Shown here piece after piece: positions 12,544 through 22,368 of a stretch of 64,000 nucleotides of DNA. A program made the position numbers and the translations under genes. Source of the DNA: Merluccius polli (Eukaryota; Chordata; Actinopteri; Gadiformes; Merlucciidae); assembly GCA_030340625.1 (NCBI GenBank), contig JAOPHQ010001137.1, positions 417,501-481,500 on the forward strand, written 5' to 3'. Each line of letters opens with the position of its first letter. The first letter of the stretch is position 1. The notes under the pieces are model-generated. The model was not told the DNA's origin. It saw only the letters and a list, made by a program, of their open reading frames with translations, and ran no database searches.

Positions 12544-12881
12544 TGTAACGGAGTCAATTAAATAATTAAAATAGTGGTTAAATCCTGTGTCATTGGGTCG
12601 AGACTTTTATTTTGATACTTACGTATACGTATAGTGTTGCATTCTGGGTATCCTGCAGCAGAAAAGACTATATCTGCTGCAGGTAGGTTGAGTGAGAAAC
12701 CTGTCCGCCTAAAATGATTATTGATGGTCATGTTTAACATTGATGTTCATGTTTGGCTTATATGTCATCATTTAACTCATTTTATTGAGATATGAGCATG
12801 GTATTGTTTCTTTTATTTCATTTCGTTTTTTCGGTTGCACATTTACATGGCTGTGGTGCAAGTTGTCTTATTATTTTTATT
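12544..12881 (+). repeat. Truncated 5' LTR of the Gypsy element
   Basis: Identical to 19291-19619 up to 12872, then similar to about 12881, after which the two diverge. The 3' LTR counterpart continues for another 450 bp. The 5' splice site CAG/GTAGGT is present at about 12682, but the matching 3' splice site found in the 3' LTR is lost. No tRNA primer-binding site can be placed between here and gag. Confidence 0.9.
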
Positions 12882-12913
12882 ATTTTATTGTTCTCTACAT
12901 CTTTACCATTGTG

Positions 12914-14287
12914 ATGGATGGCTCACAGTTTACTGGAGTTCAGGGCTTTCTGGCTCCTGTTAGTGTGGGTCGAGGTAGAGGTGTGTTGGGGTTGCCTATA
13001 CCTTTCCCACAGCTTAGTGCGTCTGTGGGTACTACTGTAGGGATGGCAGCGAGGACTCCGCGTCCTGTAGCTAGTGACACACCACACGCTGCCCGCACAG
13101 AGCAAGATGACTTCCTCACACACCGGGGCCCCTGCACTTCCACTCCTTTAACTACGGGAGATCTTGTAGGCCAGATGAGTGGCATCGTGCAACAAATCGG
13201 TCAACAGTTAGCAGACAGCATTCTCGCACACTTGAATAGGTCTAGTCCAACAGCAGCTTTATCTACTCCAAGTGTACGCAGTGATAGCTACACTCCAGCT
13301 CAGGACTTTGTATCCTCATCTCAGGTTCAGGTAGTGAGTCAGAGGAAGGTGAGAGATCCCCCTACTTTTAGAGGTGAGAATTCAGACTCAGTTACTCTTG
13401 AAGAGTGGATTGAGCTAATGCGAACTTTCATAAAGAAGGGAGGCCTATCTACTGAGGAGCAGGGTGAAGAGATTCTCATTCACTTAAGGGGCAAGGCCAA
13501 GGATGTAGTCAAAGTGGGTATTAAATCAAGTGGTGTTGACATCAGACGTAGCCCAGACTCTATATATAGCCTTTTAAGGAAGCATTACAGTTGCAAGCAG
13601 TTTTCACCTCTGCCTCTGCAAGACTTCTACACAACCTTCCCCGAGCCACGGGAAGACCCCTATGGCTACTGGCTTCGCCTTAACTGTGCTGCTGATATTG
13701 CTACTGAGTGTCTCATGGAACAGGGTAAACAGCAAGACAGCCTGTCTATTGAGGTCACGCGTATGTTCATTAGGAACTGCCCAGATTCAGGTCTATCACT
13801 CACTTTTCGTTCTAAGACCATCGACAAGTGGTCGGCTGCAGAAGTGCAAGAGGTTTTGAACGAGTACCACTCAGAGAAGGTCATCAGAGCAGCAGGGATG
13901 GGGAAAGATAGAGCTGTTGTGGAGAAGGAAGTGGCTGTGAACAGGATGGAGGTGAGCAGTAACCCAGCTCCTCTGTGTAGCACTCAGTCAACACCACAGT
14001 CCGCATCAGCTGATCACTCTGCCCTGGAGAGGATGATTGGTATGCTGGAGAAAGTTCTTATGAATAATGCTCAGTCCAGACCAGCGAGTAGAAGGACAAG
14101 TGGTCTACCCCGTATTCAAGGACTTAAGGACACACCGTGCTTAGTTTGCAAAGACCCCTCTCATTCTGCTTTGTCACACTGTAAAGATAACAGACTCTGT
14201 TTCCAGTGTTTCTCTCCTGGCCACACAAGGGACAGATGTCCGCATAGAGGACAGAGTGCAGCACCCGGTGGCCAGGTGTCAAACTAA
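12914..14287 (+). CDS. Gypsy gag polyprotein, 457 aa
   Basis: This is the capsid/nucleocapsid protein of the retrotransposon, which packages element RNA in cytoplasmic particles. I take the start at ATG 12914 (MDGSQFTGVQGF). The open frame extends upstream to 12785, but that part is LTR and leader sequence. The N-terminal third is Gly/Arg- and Ser/Thr-rich. A central block starting RDPPTFRGENSD and the following EEWIELMRTFIKKGG look like Ty3/Gypsy capsid. The C-terminus has cysteine-rich knuckles: CLVC and a downstream HC, then a canonical CX2CX4HX4C (CFQCFSPGHTRDRC), expected to bind nucleic acid. The frame closes with TAA at 14285-14287. The pol frame overlaps the last 40 bases in the -1 frame. 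No stops or frameshifts are seen. Function is inferred from family. Confidence 0.92.
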   Translation: MDGSQFTGVQGFLAPVSVGRGRGVLGLPIPFPQLSASVGTTVGMAARTPRPVASDTPHAARTEQDDFLTHRGPCTSTPLTTGDLVGQMSGIVQQIGQQLADSILAHLNRSSPTAALSTPSVRSDSYTPAQDFVSSSQVQVVSQRKVRDPPTFRGENSDSVTLEEWIELMRTFIKKGGLSTEEQGEEILIHLRGKAKDVVKVGIKSSGVDIRRSPDSIYSLLRKHYSCKQFSPLPLQDFYTTFPEPREDPYGYWLRLNCAADIATECLMEQGKQQDSLSIEVTRMFIRNCPDSGLSLTFRSKTIDKWSAAEVQEVLNEYHSEKVIRAAGMGKDRAVVEKEVAVNRMEVSSNPAPLCSTQSTPQSASADHSALERMIGMLEKVLMNNAQSRPASRRTSGLPRIQGLKDTPCLVCKDPSHSALSHCKDNRLCFQCFSPGHTRDRCPHRGQSAAPGGQVSN

Positions 14288-17200
14288 CAGATCTGCGTGT
14301 AGGGGAGAACCACGGAGATTGTGAGAGTGTGCTCCCCGTATCTAGCTTTGAGGCTTTTTCTGACTATGAATCTCTTAGTCAGTTGTACAGTAGTGATTGT
14401 TCGTCAGAGAAAACAGTTATTTTTCAGAATTTGCAGACAGTTCCCAGGTCTGATAGTTTATTTTACACATCAGTTTCATTAGTGAATGGACTCTCTTTCA
14501 AAGCGCTTATTGATAGTGGATCCATGGCGTGTACTCTTAGTGAGTCTGCTGAAGCCATGTTGCAATGCATTCCAGGCATTTCAATGCAGTCAGCTCACGA
14601 TATTGTGATTGTTGGCTGTGGAGGCCATCGTGTCACTCCAACAGCAATCTATGACCTCCAAGTCAGTGTGTACGGCTGTTCAATGACTGTTCCCACTTTA
14701 GTCGTCCCAGGTCAATCCGAGGAGATGATTCTGGGCACTAACGTCATCAAAAGACTTTTGACGTGTCTGAGAGAGACAAGTGGCTATTGGAAGCTCATGT
14801 CCATGCCCAGCAACAACCAGAGTGATGAATGCTCTCAGTTTTTGTCCCTTTTCTCCAACACTGAGCGGTGGAGAGGTGAGTCTGTGCCAGACAGAGTGGG
14901 CACTGTAAAGCTCATGAGAAGTGTGACGCTAGAGCCACAAACAGAGCACCTGGTTTGGGGTAAGCTACCCGTGTCTTCAGCCCTGTCTGTGGGTAGCACA
15001 GTCATCGTTGAACCGACAAAGTCAAGATCAAGACCTAAGCAGATAATGGTTGGCAGAGTGATCACACCGCTTTGGGGTGATGGCTCCATACCGGTGAAAG
15101 TTATAAACCCAACCAACCACAGAGTAGTGCTGAGGAAAAATGCTAAGATAGCCGATGTGTCACCATGTATTGCTGTGGAAGACCTGCCACAGCCAGAACA
15201 GATCAAGTCAAATGTGCAGTGTACGGACAGCAGCCCCTCCTCAACTCCACGGTCAGATGAGGAGATGAAACGTGCCCTGTGCAGTTTAGACCTTCCTGAC
15301 ATCGATCTGGAGTCTTGTGAGGTGTCAGCACACTGGAAAGATCAGCTGCTTCAGACCATTGAGAGATATGAATCAATATTCTCAAGAGACAAAATGGACT
15401 GCGGAGAAGCCAATGGCTTTGTCCACCGCATTCACCTGACTGATGACCGACCCTTTCGGTTGCCGTACAGGCGTATACCACCAAGCCAGTATGCTAAACT
15501 GAGGACAACTCTGAATGATATGGAGGAAAAGGGGATCATTCGCAAGTCACACAGCGATTATGCATCTCCTCTCGTGCTTGTCTGGAAGAAGAATGGCGAA
15601 TTAAGGATCTGTACAGATTTCAGGTGGCTGAATGCTCGGACTGTCAGAGACGCCTACCCGCTGCCTCACCAGTCTGATGTTTTGGCTGCTCTTGGCGGGA
15701 ACGCCTTCTTCTCCACCATGGATTTGACGTCAGGCTATTACAATGTGCCTTTGCAGGAAGAGCATAAGAAATATACAGCCTTTTCTTCTCCTTTCGGTCT
15801 GCACGAGTACAACAGGCTGCCTCAGGGTCTCTCCAACAGTCCAGCCACGTTCATGAGAATGATGATGTCAATCTTTGGCGATGAGAACTTCAGCAGTGTC
15901 CTGTGCTATTTGGACGATCTCATGGTGTTCGCTCCTTCCGAGTCTGTGGCCCTTCAACGTCTTGAAATGATCTTCTCACGTCTGTCGAATCACAATCTGA
16001 AGCTGGCTCCAAAGAAATGTTTTTTCTTAAGACGTTCTGTTAAATTCCTTGGCCACGTAATCTGTGAGAAAGGTATTGAGACGGATCGGGACAAAGTCGA
16101 GGCCATCAGCAAAATCCAGAGAGTTGATCTGATGGAGGCTGACGGGCAGACACCATGTTTCAAGAAGATCAGATCGTTCCTTGGTATGGTGTTGTATTAT
16201 CAACACTTTATCGAGGGATGTTCTGCGAAGGCCAAACCACTCTTCAAGTTAACAGCAGGGTCCGGTAAGCAGACTCGGGGGAAGTTGAAAAAAAAGCCAA
16301 AGAACAGGCCGAACGTCACGAAACTCACACCTGCTGACTGGACACCTGCCTGTCAGCGGGCCTTTGAAGTATTGAAGTCTGATCTACTACAAAGTGTGAC
16401 CCTAGCTCACCCAATGTTCGACCAGCCTTTCATTCTGGCTGTTGACGCGTCTTTTGACGGAGTTGGAGCAGTTCTTTCTCAAATCCCTCCTGGTGAGGAG
16501 ATAGCAAGACCAGTAGCCTTTGCCAGCAGAACGTTGTCTCGTTCACAGATGAACTACCCTGCTCACAGACTTGAGTTCTTTGCACTAAAGTGGGCTGTTT
16601 GTGATAAGTTCAGCCATTGGTTAAAGGGAAGACATTTCACAGCCTGGACTGACAACAACCCCTTAACCTACATTTTGACAAAGCCCAGACTGGATGCCTG
16701 TGAACAGCGATGGGTGGCTAAACTTGCATCATACAGCTTTGACATAAAGTATGTCCCGGGCCCTAGAAACGTTGTGGCAGATGCTTTAAGCAGAGAACCT
16801 TTCGTCCAGTCATGCGTAAGCCACCGCATAGTTACTGAGCCGTACATGTCACTCTTGAGAAATGTCAGTGGTGTTGTGGATGACACAGTCCAAAATGCTT
16901 TCAGGTACTCCAACAACCATCAGATGGTCCTGAGATCAGGAAAAAATCTAGACAACACATCCGTTAACGAAGCTTCAGACACTGGTTCGGTTGGAGCTCC
17001 AGATGTTTTAGCTGTTCTGGAAGCTCACTCCAGTGGTGGTCTGGGTGAAGTCATGGGTATGAGTCCAGCTGTTCCTCAATTGCAGCAGATTGACTCCCCT
17101 ATTCCTCACAGCAGTCTTGTGAATCAACAAGGGCAGGATAGTACCATCAGCCGAGTCCTATACTATATCGAGAGACGCCGGAAACCATCGAAAACGGAAA

Positions 17201-18939
17201 GAACAGATGAGCTCTCCAGTGTGAGACAGCTCCTGAAGTATTGGGACAGGCTGGTAATTCATGATGGCTTTCTGTGCAAGGTGAGAAAAGATCAAGGCAT
17301 GAACAGACAACTTTTTCTCTTTGTCGTGCCTGACTCCCTTAAAGCGCAAGTATTGAATGGAATTCATGATTCCGCTGGTCACCAAGGGAAGAGCCGAACG
17401 CTGTCTCTGGCTAGGCAGAGATTCTTCTGGGTTGGCATGAAAAGAGACATTGATAACCATGTGAGAAACTGTCATCGCTGTGTTGTTGGGAAGACACCAG
17501 AGCCCGATGCTTGCGCTCCACTCGAAAGCATCCGCACATCAGAGCCGATGGAGCTGGTCTGTATCGACTTTTGGTCTGCAGAGGTCAGTGACGGAAAGTC
17601 CATGGATGTGCTTGTTGTGACTGACCATTTTTCCAAAATGGCTCATGCATTTTCATGTAAAAATCAGTCCGCCAAGCAAGTGGCTCGGAAGCTATGGGAT
17701 GATTTCTTTCTCATATACGGTTTCCCTAGGAGGATTCATTCTGATCAGGGAGCGAACTTTGAGAGCAAGTTGATCAGGGAGCTGTTGGTTCTTTCAGGTG
17801 TCGAGAAGTCGCACACAACGCCATACCACCCCATGGGCAATGGCGTGGTTGAGAGGTTCAACAGGACCCTTGGATCCATGATCAGAACGTTGCCTCCTAA
17901 GTCCAAAGCCAAGTGGCCGCAGATGTTACAGTTACTCACCTTCTGCTACAATTGTACAGAGCACGAGACGACGGGTTTTGCACCTTTCTATCTGATGTTC
18001 GGTAGAGTCCCTCGTCTCCCAGTCGACGTCCTGTTTCAAACTGTGGTTTCCGACAATGTAGTGGTGGACCACAATGAGTTTGTATCCCGCCTGAAGAAAG
18101 ACCTGCGTGAAGCGGTGCAAATTGCACGACGACACAGTCAGAAAGAGCAGACTCGACACGCAAGGCTCTATAACAGGAAGGTCAAGGGGTCACCTCTCAC
18201 CATTGGTGACAGAGTACTCGTTGCGAACAGAGGTGAAAGAGGAAGAAGGAAAGTGGCTGACAAATGGGAATCGACAATGTACGAAATTGTGGCTGCGAAT
18301 CCTGATATTAATGTCTACAAGATCAAAGACGTCAATTCTGACAAACTGAAGGTAGTTCACCGTAATCTACTGCTTCCGGTGAACTTCTTACCGATTGACG
18401 ATGGAATAGAGACCCACATCAGTGGCAGTGACGAAGTGGTAGCTGTATTCAACTCTCCAGTTGAGATGGATGTCAGTGAGGAGATGGTTCCCGAAGTCAA
18501 TCTCCCAGGGGAGATTGATGGCAGTGTTGACCGGACTGTACACTGGGTGCTGGCCAGCCTTGATGATTCTGAGATGGAGGATCGGCAGACTGGTCTCTCT
18601 GAAACCCATGATGTGTCTGATTGTATGTCTGGGCCATTTGACTCAGCAAGTGTCATCGGCAGTGATCGGAGGTTGGAGGACAGTGGTGTTCCCCCTGTAA
18701 TCAATGGCCGACACAGTGCTGAGCTCCAACCCGTAGTCATTGTACATGAAGAGGTAGCCACAGATGCGCTAACAGTATGCGCTCAACCTCTGGGTTTTGG
18801 GGACACAGTAGTTAGAACCAGACGGGGCAGAGCTGTCAACCCCCCAGAGAGGCTCATTTGTGAAATGAATGAGCAAGTCCTTGACATTCCAGAGTCTACA
18901 GTGAACTCTTTCATTTATTTAGTTAAAAGTTTGTTTTGA
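14248..18939 (+). CDS. Gypsy pol polyprotein: PR-RT-RNaseH-IN
   Basis: The frame is open from 14248, just after a TAG, to 18939 and overlaps gag by 40 bp in the -1 frame. The first start-like codon is GTG at 14329; residue numbers below count from there (1536 aa). Protease: DSG at 62-64. Reverse transcriptase: YLDD at 527-530. RNase H: VDAS at 705-708, and TDNNPLTYIL further on. Integrase: an HHCC zinc module (GHQGKSR, then CHRC), a catalytic core with D1080, D1139 (HSDQG) and E1175 (VVERFN), which gives D35E spacing, then a GPY/F-like C-terminal module (KVVHRNLLLP). All catalytic residues are present. The last 130 or so residues are an acidic tail of unknown role, and I see no chromodomain. 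Expression probably needs -1 frameshifting or reinitiation after gag, but no canonical slippery heptamer is visible. Confidence 0.95.
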   Translation, partial: RTECSTRWPGVKLTDLRVGENHGDCESVLPVSSFEAFSDYESLSQLYSSDCSSEKTVIFQNLQTVPRSDSLFYTSVSLVNGLSFKALIDSGSMACTLSESAEAMLQCIPGISMQSAHDIVIVGCGGHRVTPTAIYDLQVSVYGCSMTVPTLVVPGQSEEMILGTNVIKRLLTCLRETSGYWKLMSMPSNNQSDECSQFLSLFSNTERWRGESVPDRVGTVKLMRSVTLEPQTEHLVWGKLPVSSALSVGSTVIVEPTKSRSRPKQIMVGRVITPLWGDGSIPVKVINPTNHRVVLRKNAKIADVSPCIAVEDLPQPEQIKSNVQCTDSSPSSTPRSDEEMKRALCSLDLPDIDLESCEVSAHWKDQLLQTIERYESIFSRDKMDCGEANGFVHRIHLTDDRPFRLPYRRIPPSQYAKLRTTLNDMEEKGIIRKSHSDYASPLVLVWKKNGELRICTDFRWLNARTVRDAYPLPHQSDVLAALGGNAFFSTMDLTSGYYNVPLQEEHKKYTAFSSPFGLHEYNRLPQGLSNSPATFMRMMMSIFGDENFSSVLCYLDDLMVFAPSESVALQRLEMIFSRLSNHNLKLAPKKCFFLRRSVKFLGHVICEKGIETDRDKVEAISKIQRVDLMEADGQTPCFKKIRSFLGMVLYYQHFIEGCSAKAKPLFKLTAGSGKQTRGKLKKKPKNRPNVTKLTPADWTPACQRAFEVLKSDLLQSVTLAHPMFDQPFILAVDASFDGVGAVLSQIPPGEEIARPVAFASRTLSRSQMNYPAHRLEFFALKWAVCDKFSHWLKGRHFTAWTDNNPLTYILTKPRLDACEQRWVAKLASYSFDIKYVPGPRNVVADALSREPFVQSCVSHRIVTEPYMSLLRNVSGVVDDTVQNAFRYSNNHQMVLRSGKNLDNTSVNEASDTGSVGAPDVLAVLEAHSSGGLGEVMGMSPAVPQLQQIDSPIPHSSLVNQQGQDSTISRVLYYIERRRKPSKTERTDELSSVRQLLKYWDRLVIHDGFLCKVRKDQGMNRQLFLFVVPDSLKAQVLNGIHDSAGHQGKSRTLSLARQRFFWVGMKRDIDNHVRNCHRCVVGKTPEPDACAPLESIRTSEPMELVCIDFWSAEVSDGKSMDVLVVTDHFSKMAHAFSCKNQSAKQVARKLWDDFFLIYGFPRRIHSDQGANFESKLIRELLVLSGVEKSHTTPYHPMGNGVVERFNRTLGSMIRTLPPKSKAKWPQMLQLLTFCYNCTEHETTGFAPFYLMFGRVPRLPVDVLFQTVVSDNVVVDHNEFVSRLKKDLREAVQIARRHSQKEQTRHARLYNRKVKGSPLTIGDRVLVANRGERGRRKVADKWESTMYEIVAANPDINVYKIKDVNSDKLKVVHRNLLLPVNFLPIDDGIETHISGSDEVVAVFNSPVEMDVSEEMVPEVNLPGEIDGSVDRTVHWVLASLDDSEMEDRQTGLSETHDVSDCMSGPFDSASVIGSDRRLEDSGVPPVINGRHSAELQPVVIVHEEVATDALTVCAQPLGFGDTVVRTRRGRAVNPPERLICEMNEQVLDIPESTVNSFIYLVKSLF

Positions 18940-19290
18940 GATTCCATATGTAGGTACTAGATGTCAGTATAGTCAGTCAGTAAGACACAGTTGGAGATAA
19001 GTATCAGTTCTAGCAGTATTTGAGGTGTAACAGGCATCTCAAGGGTCTACTTTTGGTCTTGGGAATGGCGCCATCCCATTCGTTAAGTACTCCTTAGTTG
19101 GAGGATTCCGTAATCGACAGCTAGTGATATTTAGTTTTACTGACTTTTTAGTGCCTATGTATATATATATATGTATTTTTTTTCTCTCCTTCTTTCTCTC
19201 TTCTTCGGTTTTGTGGACTAGGATCATCCGTTTTTTTGGTGGGTGTTTTACCGGTATGTTCCCAATTTAGCAGGATTTAAGGGGGGTGTA
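18940..19290 (+). other. Gypsy 3' untranslated region and polypurine tract
   Basis: Non-coding sequence between pol and the 3' LTR. It ends in a purine-rich GGATTTAAGGGGGG stretch directly before TGTAACGG, the expected primer for plus-strand synthesis. A T-rich tract lies near 19178-19200. Confidence 0.8.
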
Positions 19291-20081
19291 TGTAACGGAG
19301 TCAATTAAATAATTAAAATAGTGGTTAAATCCTGTGTCATTGGGTCGAGACTTTTATTTTGATACTTACGTATACGTATAGTGTTGCATTCTGGGTATCC
19401 TGCAGCAGAAAAGACTATATCTGCTGCAGGTAGGTTGAGTGAGAAACCTGTCCGCCTAAAATGATTATTGATGGTCATGTTTAACATTGATGTTCATGTT
19501 TGGCTTATATGTCATCATTTAACTCATTTTATTGAGATATGAGCATGGTATTGTTTCTTTTATTTCATTTCGTTTTTTCGGTTGCACATTTACATGGCTG
19601 TGGTGCAAGTTGTCTTATTGTTTTTATTTTGTCTAGGCGGACCAGTTAATGTCTATACCTGTTTGCTGACCCATTGTACAGGTAACTAATAAGTTGTTTT
19701 AGTTCTATGTCTTGTGTAGGTATTTGAATCTCCCTCGTGTGTGTCGCCGCCATTATTGTGTCTTACATGTAATACCATTGGTCGCCACACGAGCGGAGTG
19801 CGCACCTGGTTATGAGCGTTCAGCGCGATTATCATTTAAAATGGATGTTGTGTTATCATTTGTATGTATTGTAATAGTAATTATATATATTAATTATTTG
19901 TGTTTATTTGTTTACATAACACATAATAATTAGTAGAGCAGAAAAGACTATATCTGCTGCAGGCGGACCAGTTAATGTCTATACCTGTTTGCTGACCCAT
20001 TGTACAGGCAATAAAACGCGCTGCATCCCATGCTGAGTGTCCAAGTGAATACTACACAAGAAATACACAACGCAGGTTACA
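19291..20081 (+). repeat. 3' LTR of the Gypsy element, 791 bp, with internal spliced duplicate
   Basis: Starts TGTAACGG and ends GGTTACA. A 26-bp block (19404-19429) is followed by GTAGGTTGAG...TTTTGTCTAG (19430-19636, 207 bp, T-rich before AG) and a 45-bp block (19637-19681). Downstream, at 19937-20007, the 26-bp and 45-bp blocks recur fused with no intervening sequence, exactly as if a GT-AG intron had been spliced out. AATAAA follows at 20010-20015. The linker between the copies (19682-19936) itself begins GTAACT and ends TAG. Confidence 0.9.
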
Positions 20082-20874
20082 TATACAAGCTACATTTATC
20101 CTAATATACATGGTATATTTCAATTCCTGGCGTTAAAGCTGCTGTAGGTAAGTCATTAGATTGTAAAGAGAGCAGAAAAGTGCAGAAGAGACCAACACTG
20201 GAAAATAAACGACCCAAAAGAAAAGCTCCCGTCCTTCGCTGCTCCCTACCTCCCTATGTAGTGGAAATGATGACACTGGGCCGAATGCAGTGGCGGCTCC
20301 AAATCTCTACAGGGGGGCAACGGTTGCGATGATGGCTAAGGTGACCCTTAGGGGGAATGGGTAAATTAACCTAAGTCAGCTAGCTAACTTGACTTTGTCA
20401 CATTGCATTTGTTTTTTCTGGTCACCTCATGTAGCAGTAACCACTAGATGGCAACATATGAGGATCATTCCTTAGGCTACCGTACATTATTTGTGGACAG
20501 CTACACCCAGGAGTTAATTGTGAATGTCTTGAATACATTTATTTTGGCTCTACAGATTGAACAATCCACTGTGGTCATCAACAGATAAATTGCCATCTAT
20601 CAGTTAGCCCTCACAAATACCTTTGAATGCAGAGAGATACCTGCTTTACCATTAATCAAATTAATTATTATTATACCATGGTCGGCGTGAATACTCGATT
20701 CTGATTGGCTGGCAGGTGTAGGTTAAAAAGTGTTAATGTACACCTAGGAAAGACGTTCGGGTCAAATTGCCTGATTACAGTTAGATTACTGCGCTGGCTC
20801 AAACGCTAGATGGTAACCATGGCAACGGAGAGGGAATACTCGATTCTGATTGGCTGCTGCAGAGCTAGCTCTGG

Positions 20875-21294
20875 CTATAGAGCGTAACAGTGACCGCCCC
20901 TTTTTAACAGCTCCGGTGCCGGAAGTAAATTTCCCATGCATTTATCTCGTCCACTTTTCGTATAATCCTTATAAAAAGAGTATTAAGCCTTTAACCAAGC
21001 CGATCGTTCGTTGTGGTAGTCGTGACCATATTATGTTTGATTCGGGCATAAAAATAATTTGGAAAACGGAAGAAAAGCCAAAGGTACTTTATTTTGTTGA
21101 CCGAGTGAGGAACTACTCATCCCGAATCAAACATAATATGGACAGGACTACCACAACGAACGATCGGCTTGGTTCAAGTCTTAATACTCTTTTTATAAGG
21201 ATTATACGAAAAGTGGACGAGATAAATGCATGGGAAATTTACTTCCGGCACCGGAGCGGTTAAAAAGGGGGGCGGTCACTGTTACGCTCTATAG
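20875..21294. mobile_element. Foldback element with about 170-bp inverted arms
   Basis: The arms 20875-21050 and 21116-21294 are near-perfect inverted copies beginning CTATAGAGCGTAACAGTG, around a loop of about 65 bp. The RNA or single strand would form a very long hairpin. No target duplication is obvious. A truncated copy in the opposite orientation lies at 54884-55532. Reading frames inside are not conserved genes. Confidence 0.85.
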
Positions 21295-21411
21295 GGACAC
21301 CTACTAAGTACTTCCAGTCAAATTGTCTGTTCAGCCTTCAAAACGAGAGCTGGTAAATTGTGAAAAATGCATTAAACTGTAATCGGAAAACGCGGTTATA
21401 TGCTATAGACC

Positions 21412-21475
21412 AGGGGTATTCAACTAAAATTTCAAGAGGTCCAGTGAGAGAAAATTTCCTCAAGCGAAGGTCCGG

Positions 21476-21535
<60 letters not shown>

Positions 21536-21540
21536 CCTTA
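21412..21540. repeat. hAT-like terminus followed by a (TA)n microsatellite
   Basis: CAGGGGTATTCAACTAAAAT at about 21412 resembles a hAT-type MITE end (CAGGGGTNTTCAAC). It is followed by a pure TA tract (about 21479-21534). No opposite end could be paired. Confidence 0.6.
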
Positions 21541-22368
21541 TAGTTGTATCAACATCTGCAACTGACTGTTAAATTAAAGAAAGTCAAATTCACAATTCAA
21601 AAATATTTATTGTCACTAATCATTGAAGTATACATGTGTACTGTCTCTCCCTGTCTCCCGTTCACTCGTCTTCTCTCCCTGTCTCCCGTTCACTCGTCTC
21701 TCCGTCATCTCTCCCTGTCTCGCGCTCACTCGTCTCTAGGGGACGGGGATCGTTAATATTTATTGATATCGATACCTTTATCGATACTCCTTATCGATCC
21801 GAGTCTTTATCGATACCACTATCGATACTTTTCTATTATTTGGTGGAAAGACGACGCGACAATTTGTTTTCAACAGAACTGGTATTGCTTAACAAGTGAG
21901 CATAACAAAAACGTTTCTAGCCTTCAATAAACATGGCTAATGTAATAGGCCACTTCGAAATGACATACAACTAACAATAGAAAGAATATATCAGCAGCAC
22001 CAAATGAAAAATAAGTCATAATGTATATGGGTCACACAAAAGGAAATAAAATATAATCTCATAATTTAACAGGGGTTTTTTTGCAGAAAAATTAACATGT
22101 CTGCCTTTCATGATCCTCCAGATTTTTAATATACTATACAACTGTATTACTCATGTTTCTCGCCAAAATCTCAATTTCCCTTTTCTTTACATTACACTTG
22201 AACGCATCATGATAACCTAATAGTCGTTTTACTGAGCCAACCTGAACACATCATCACGCAGCACGTCTGAATCTTTATTTACTTTTCAAGATAACTAGCT
22301 TGTATGCTGCCGATTACAACACGGATTTCACAATTGGATTACTATGTTTAACTAACGGGACAAGCAGG

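Larger units (their letters stand above)
12544..20081 (+). mobile_element. Ty3/Gypsy LTR retrotransposon, nearly intact, 7.5 kb
   Basis: The element begins TGTAACGG and ends GGTTACA, with matching TGTAAC/GTTACA termini and a TATA duplication on both sides (12540-12543 and 20082-20085). The order is 5' LTR, gag, pol (protease, reverse transcriptase, RNase H, integrase), a polypurine stretch (AAGGGGGG at about 19279-19286) and 3' LTR. Integrase lies after RNase H, which is the Gypsy order. Both ORFs are open. The LTRs agree base for base over the shared first 329 bp, so insertion is probably recent. The element is nonetheless defective: the 5' LTR stops after about 340 bp and continues straight into the gag leader, so the rest of that LTR and any primer-binding site are missing. 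There is no envelope ORF. Confidence 0.95.

Noticed and set aside
12558..12740. Small minus-strand ORF duplicated at 19305-19487
   Set aside because: It is the antisense of the LTR, and its duplication only reflects the two LTRs.
12785..12913. Upstream extension of gag to 12785
   Set aside because: The segment is mostly LTR and leader sequence, and the start at ATG 12914 fits gag better.
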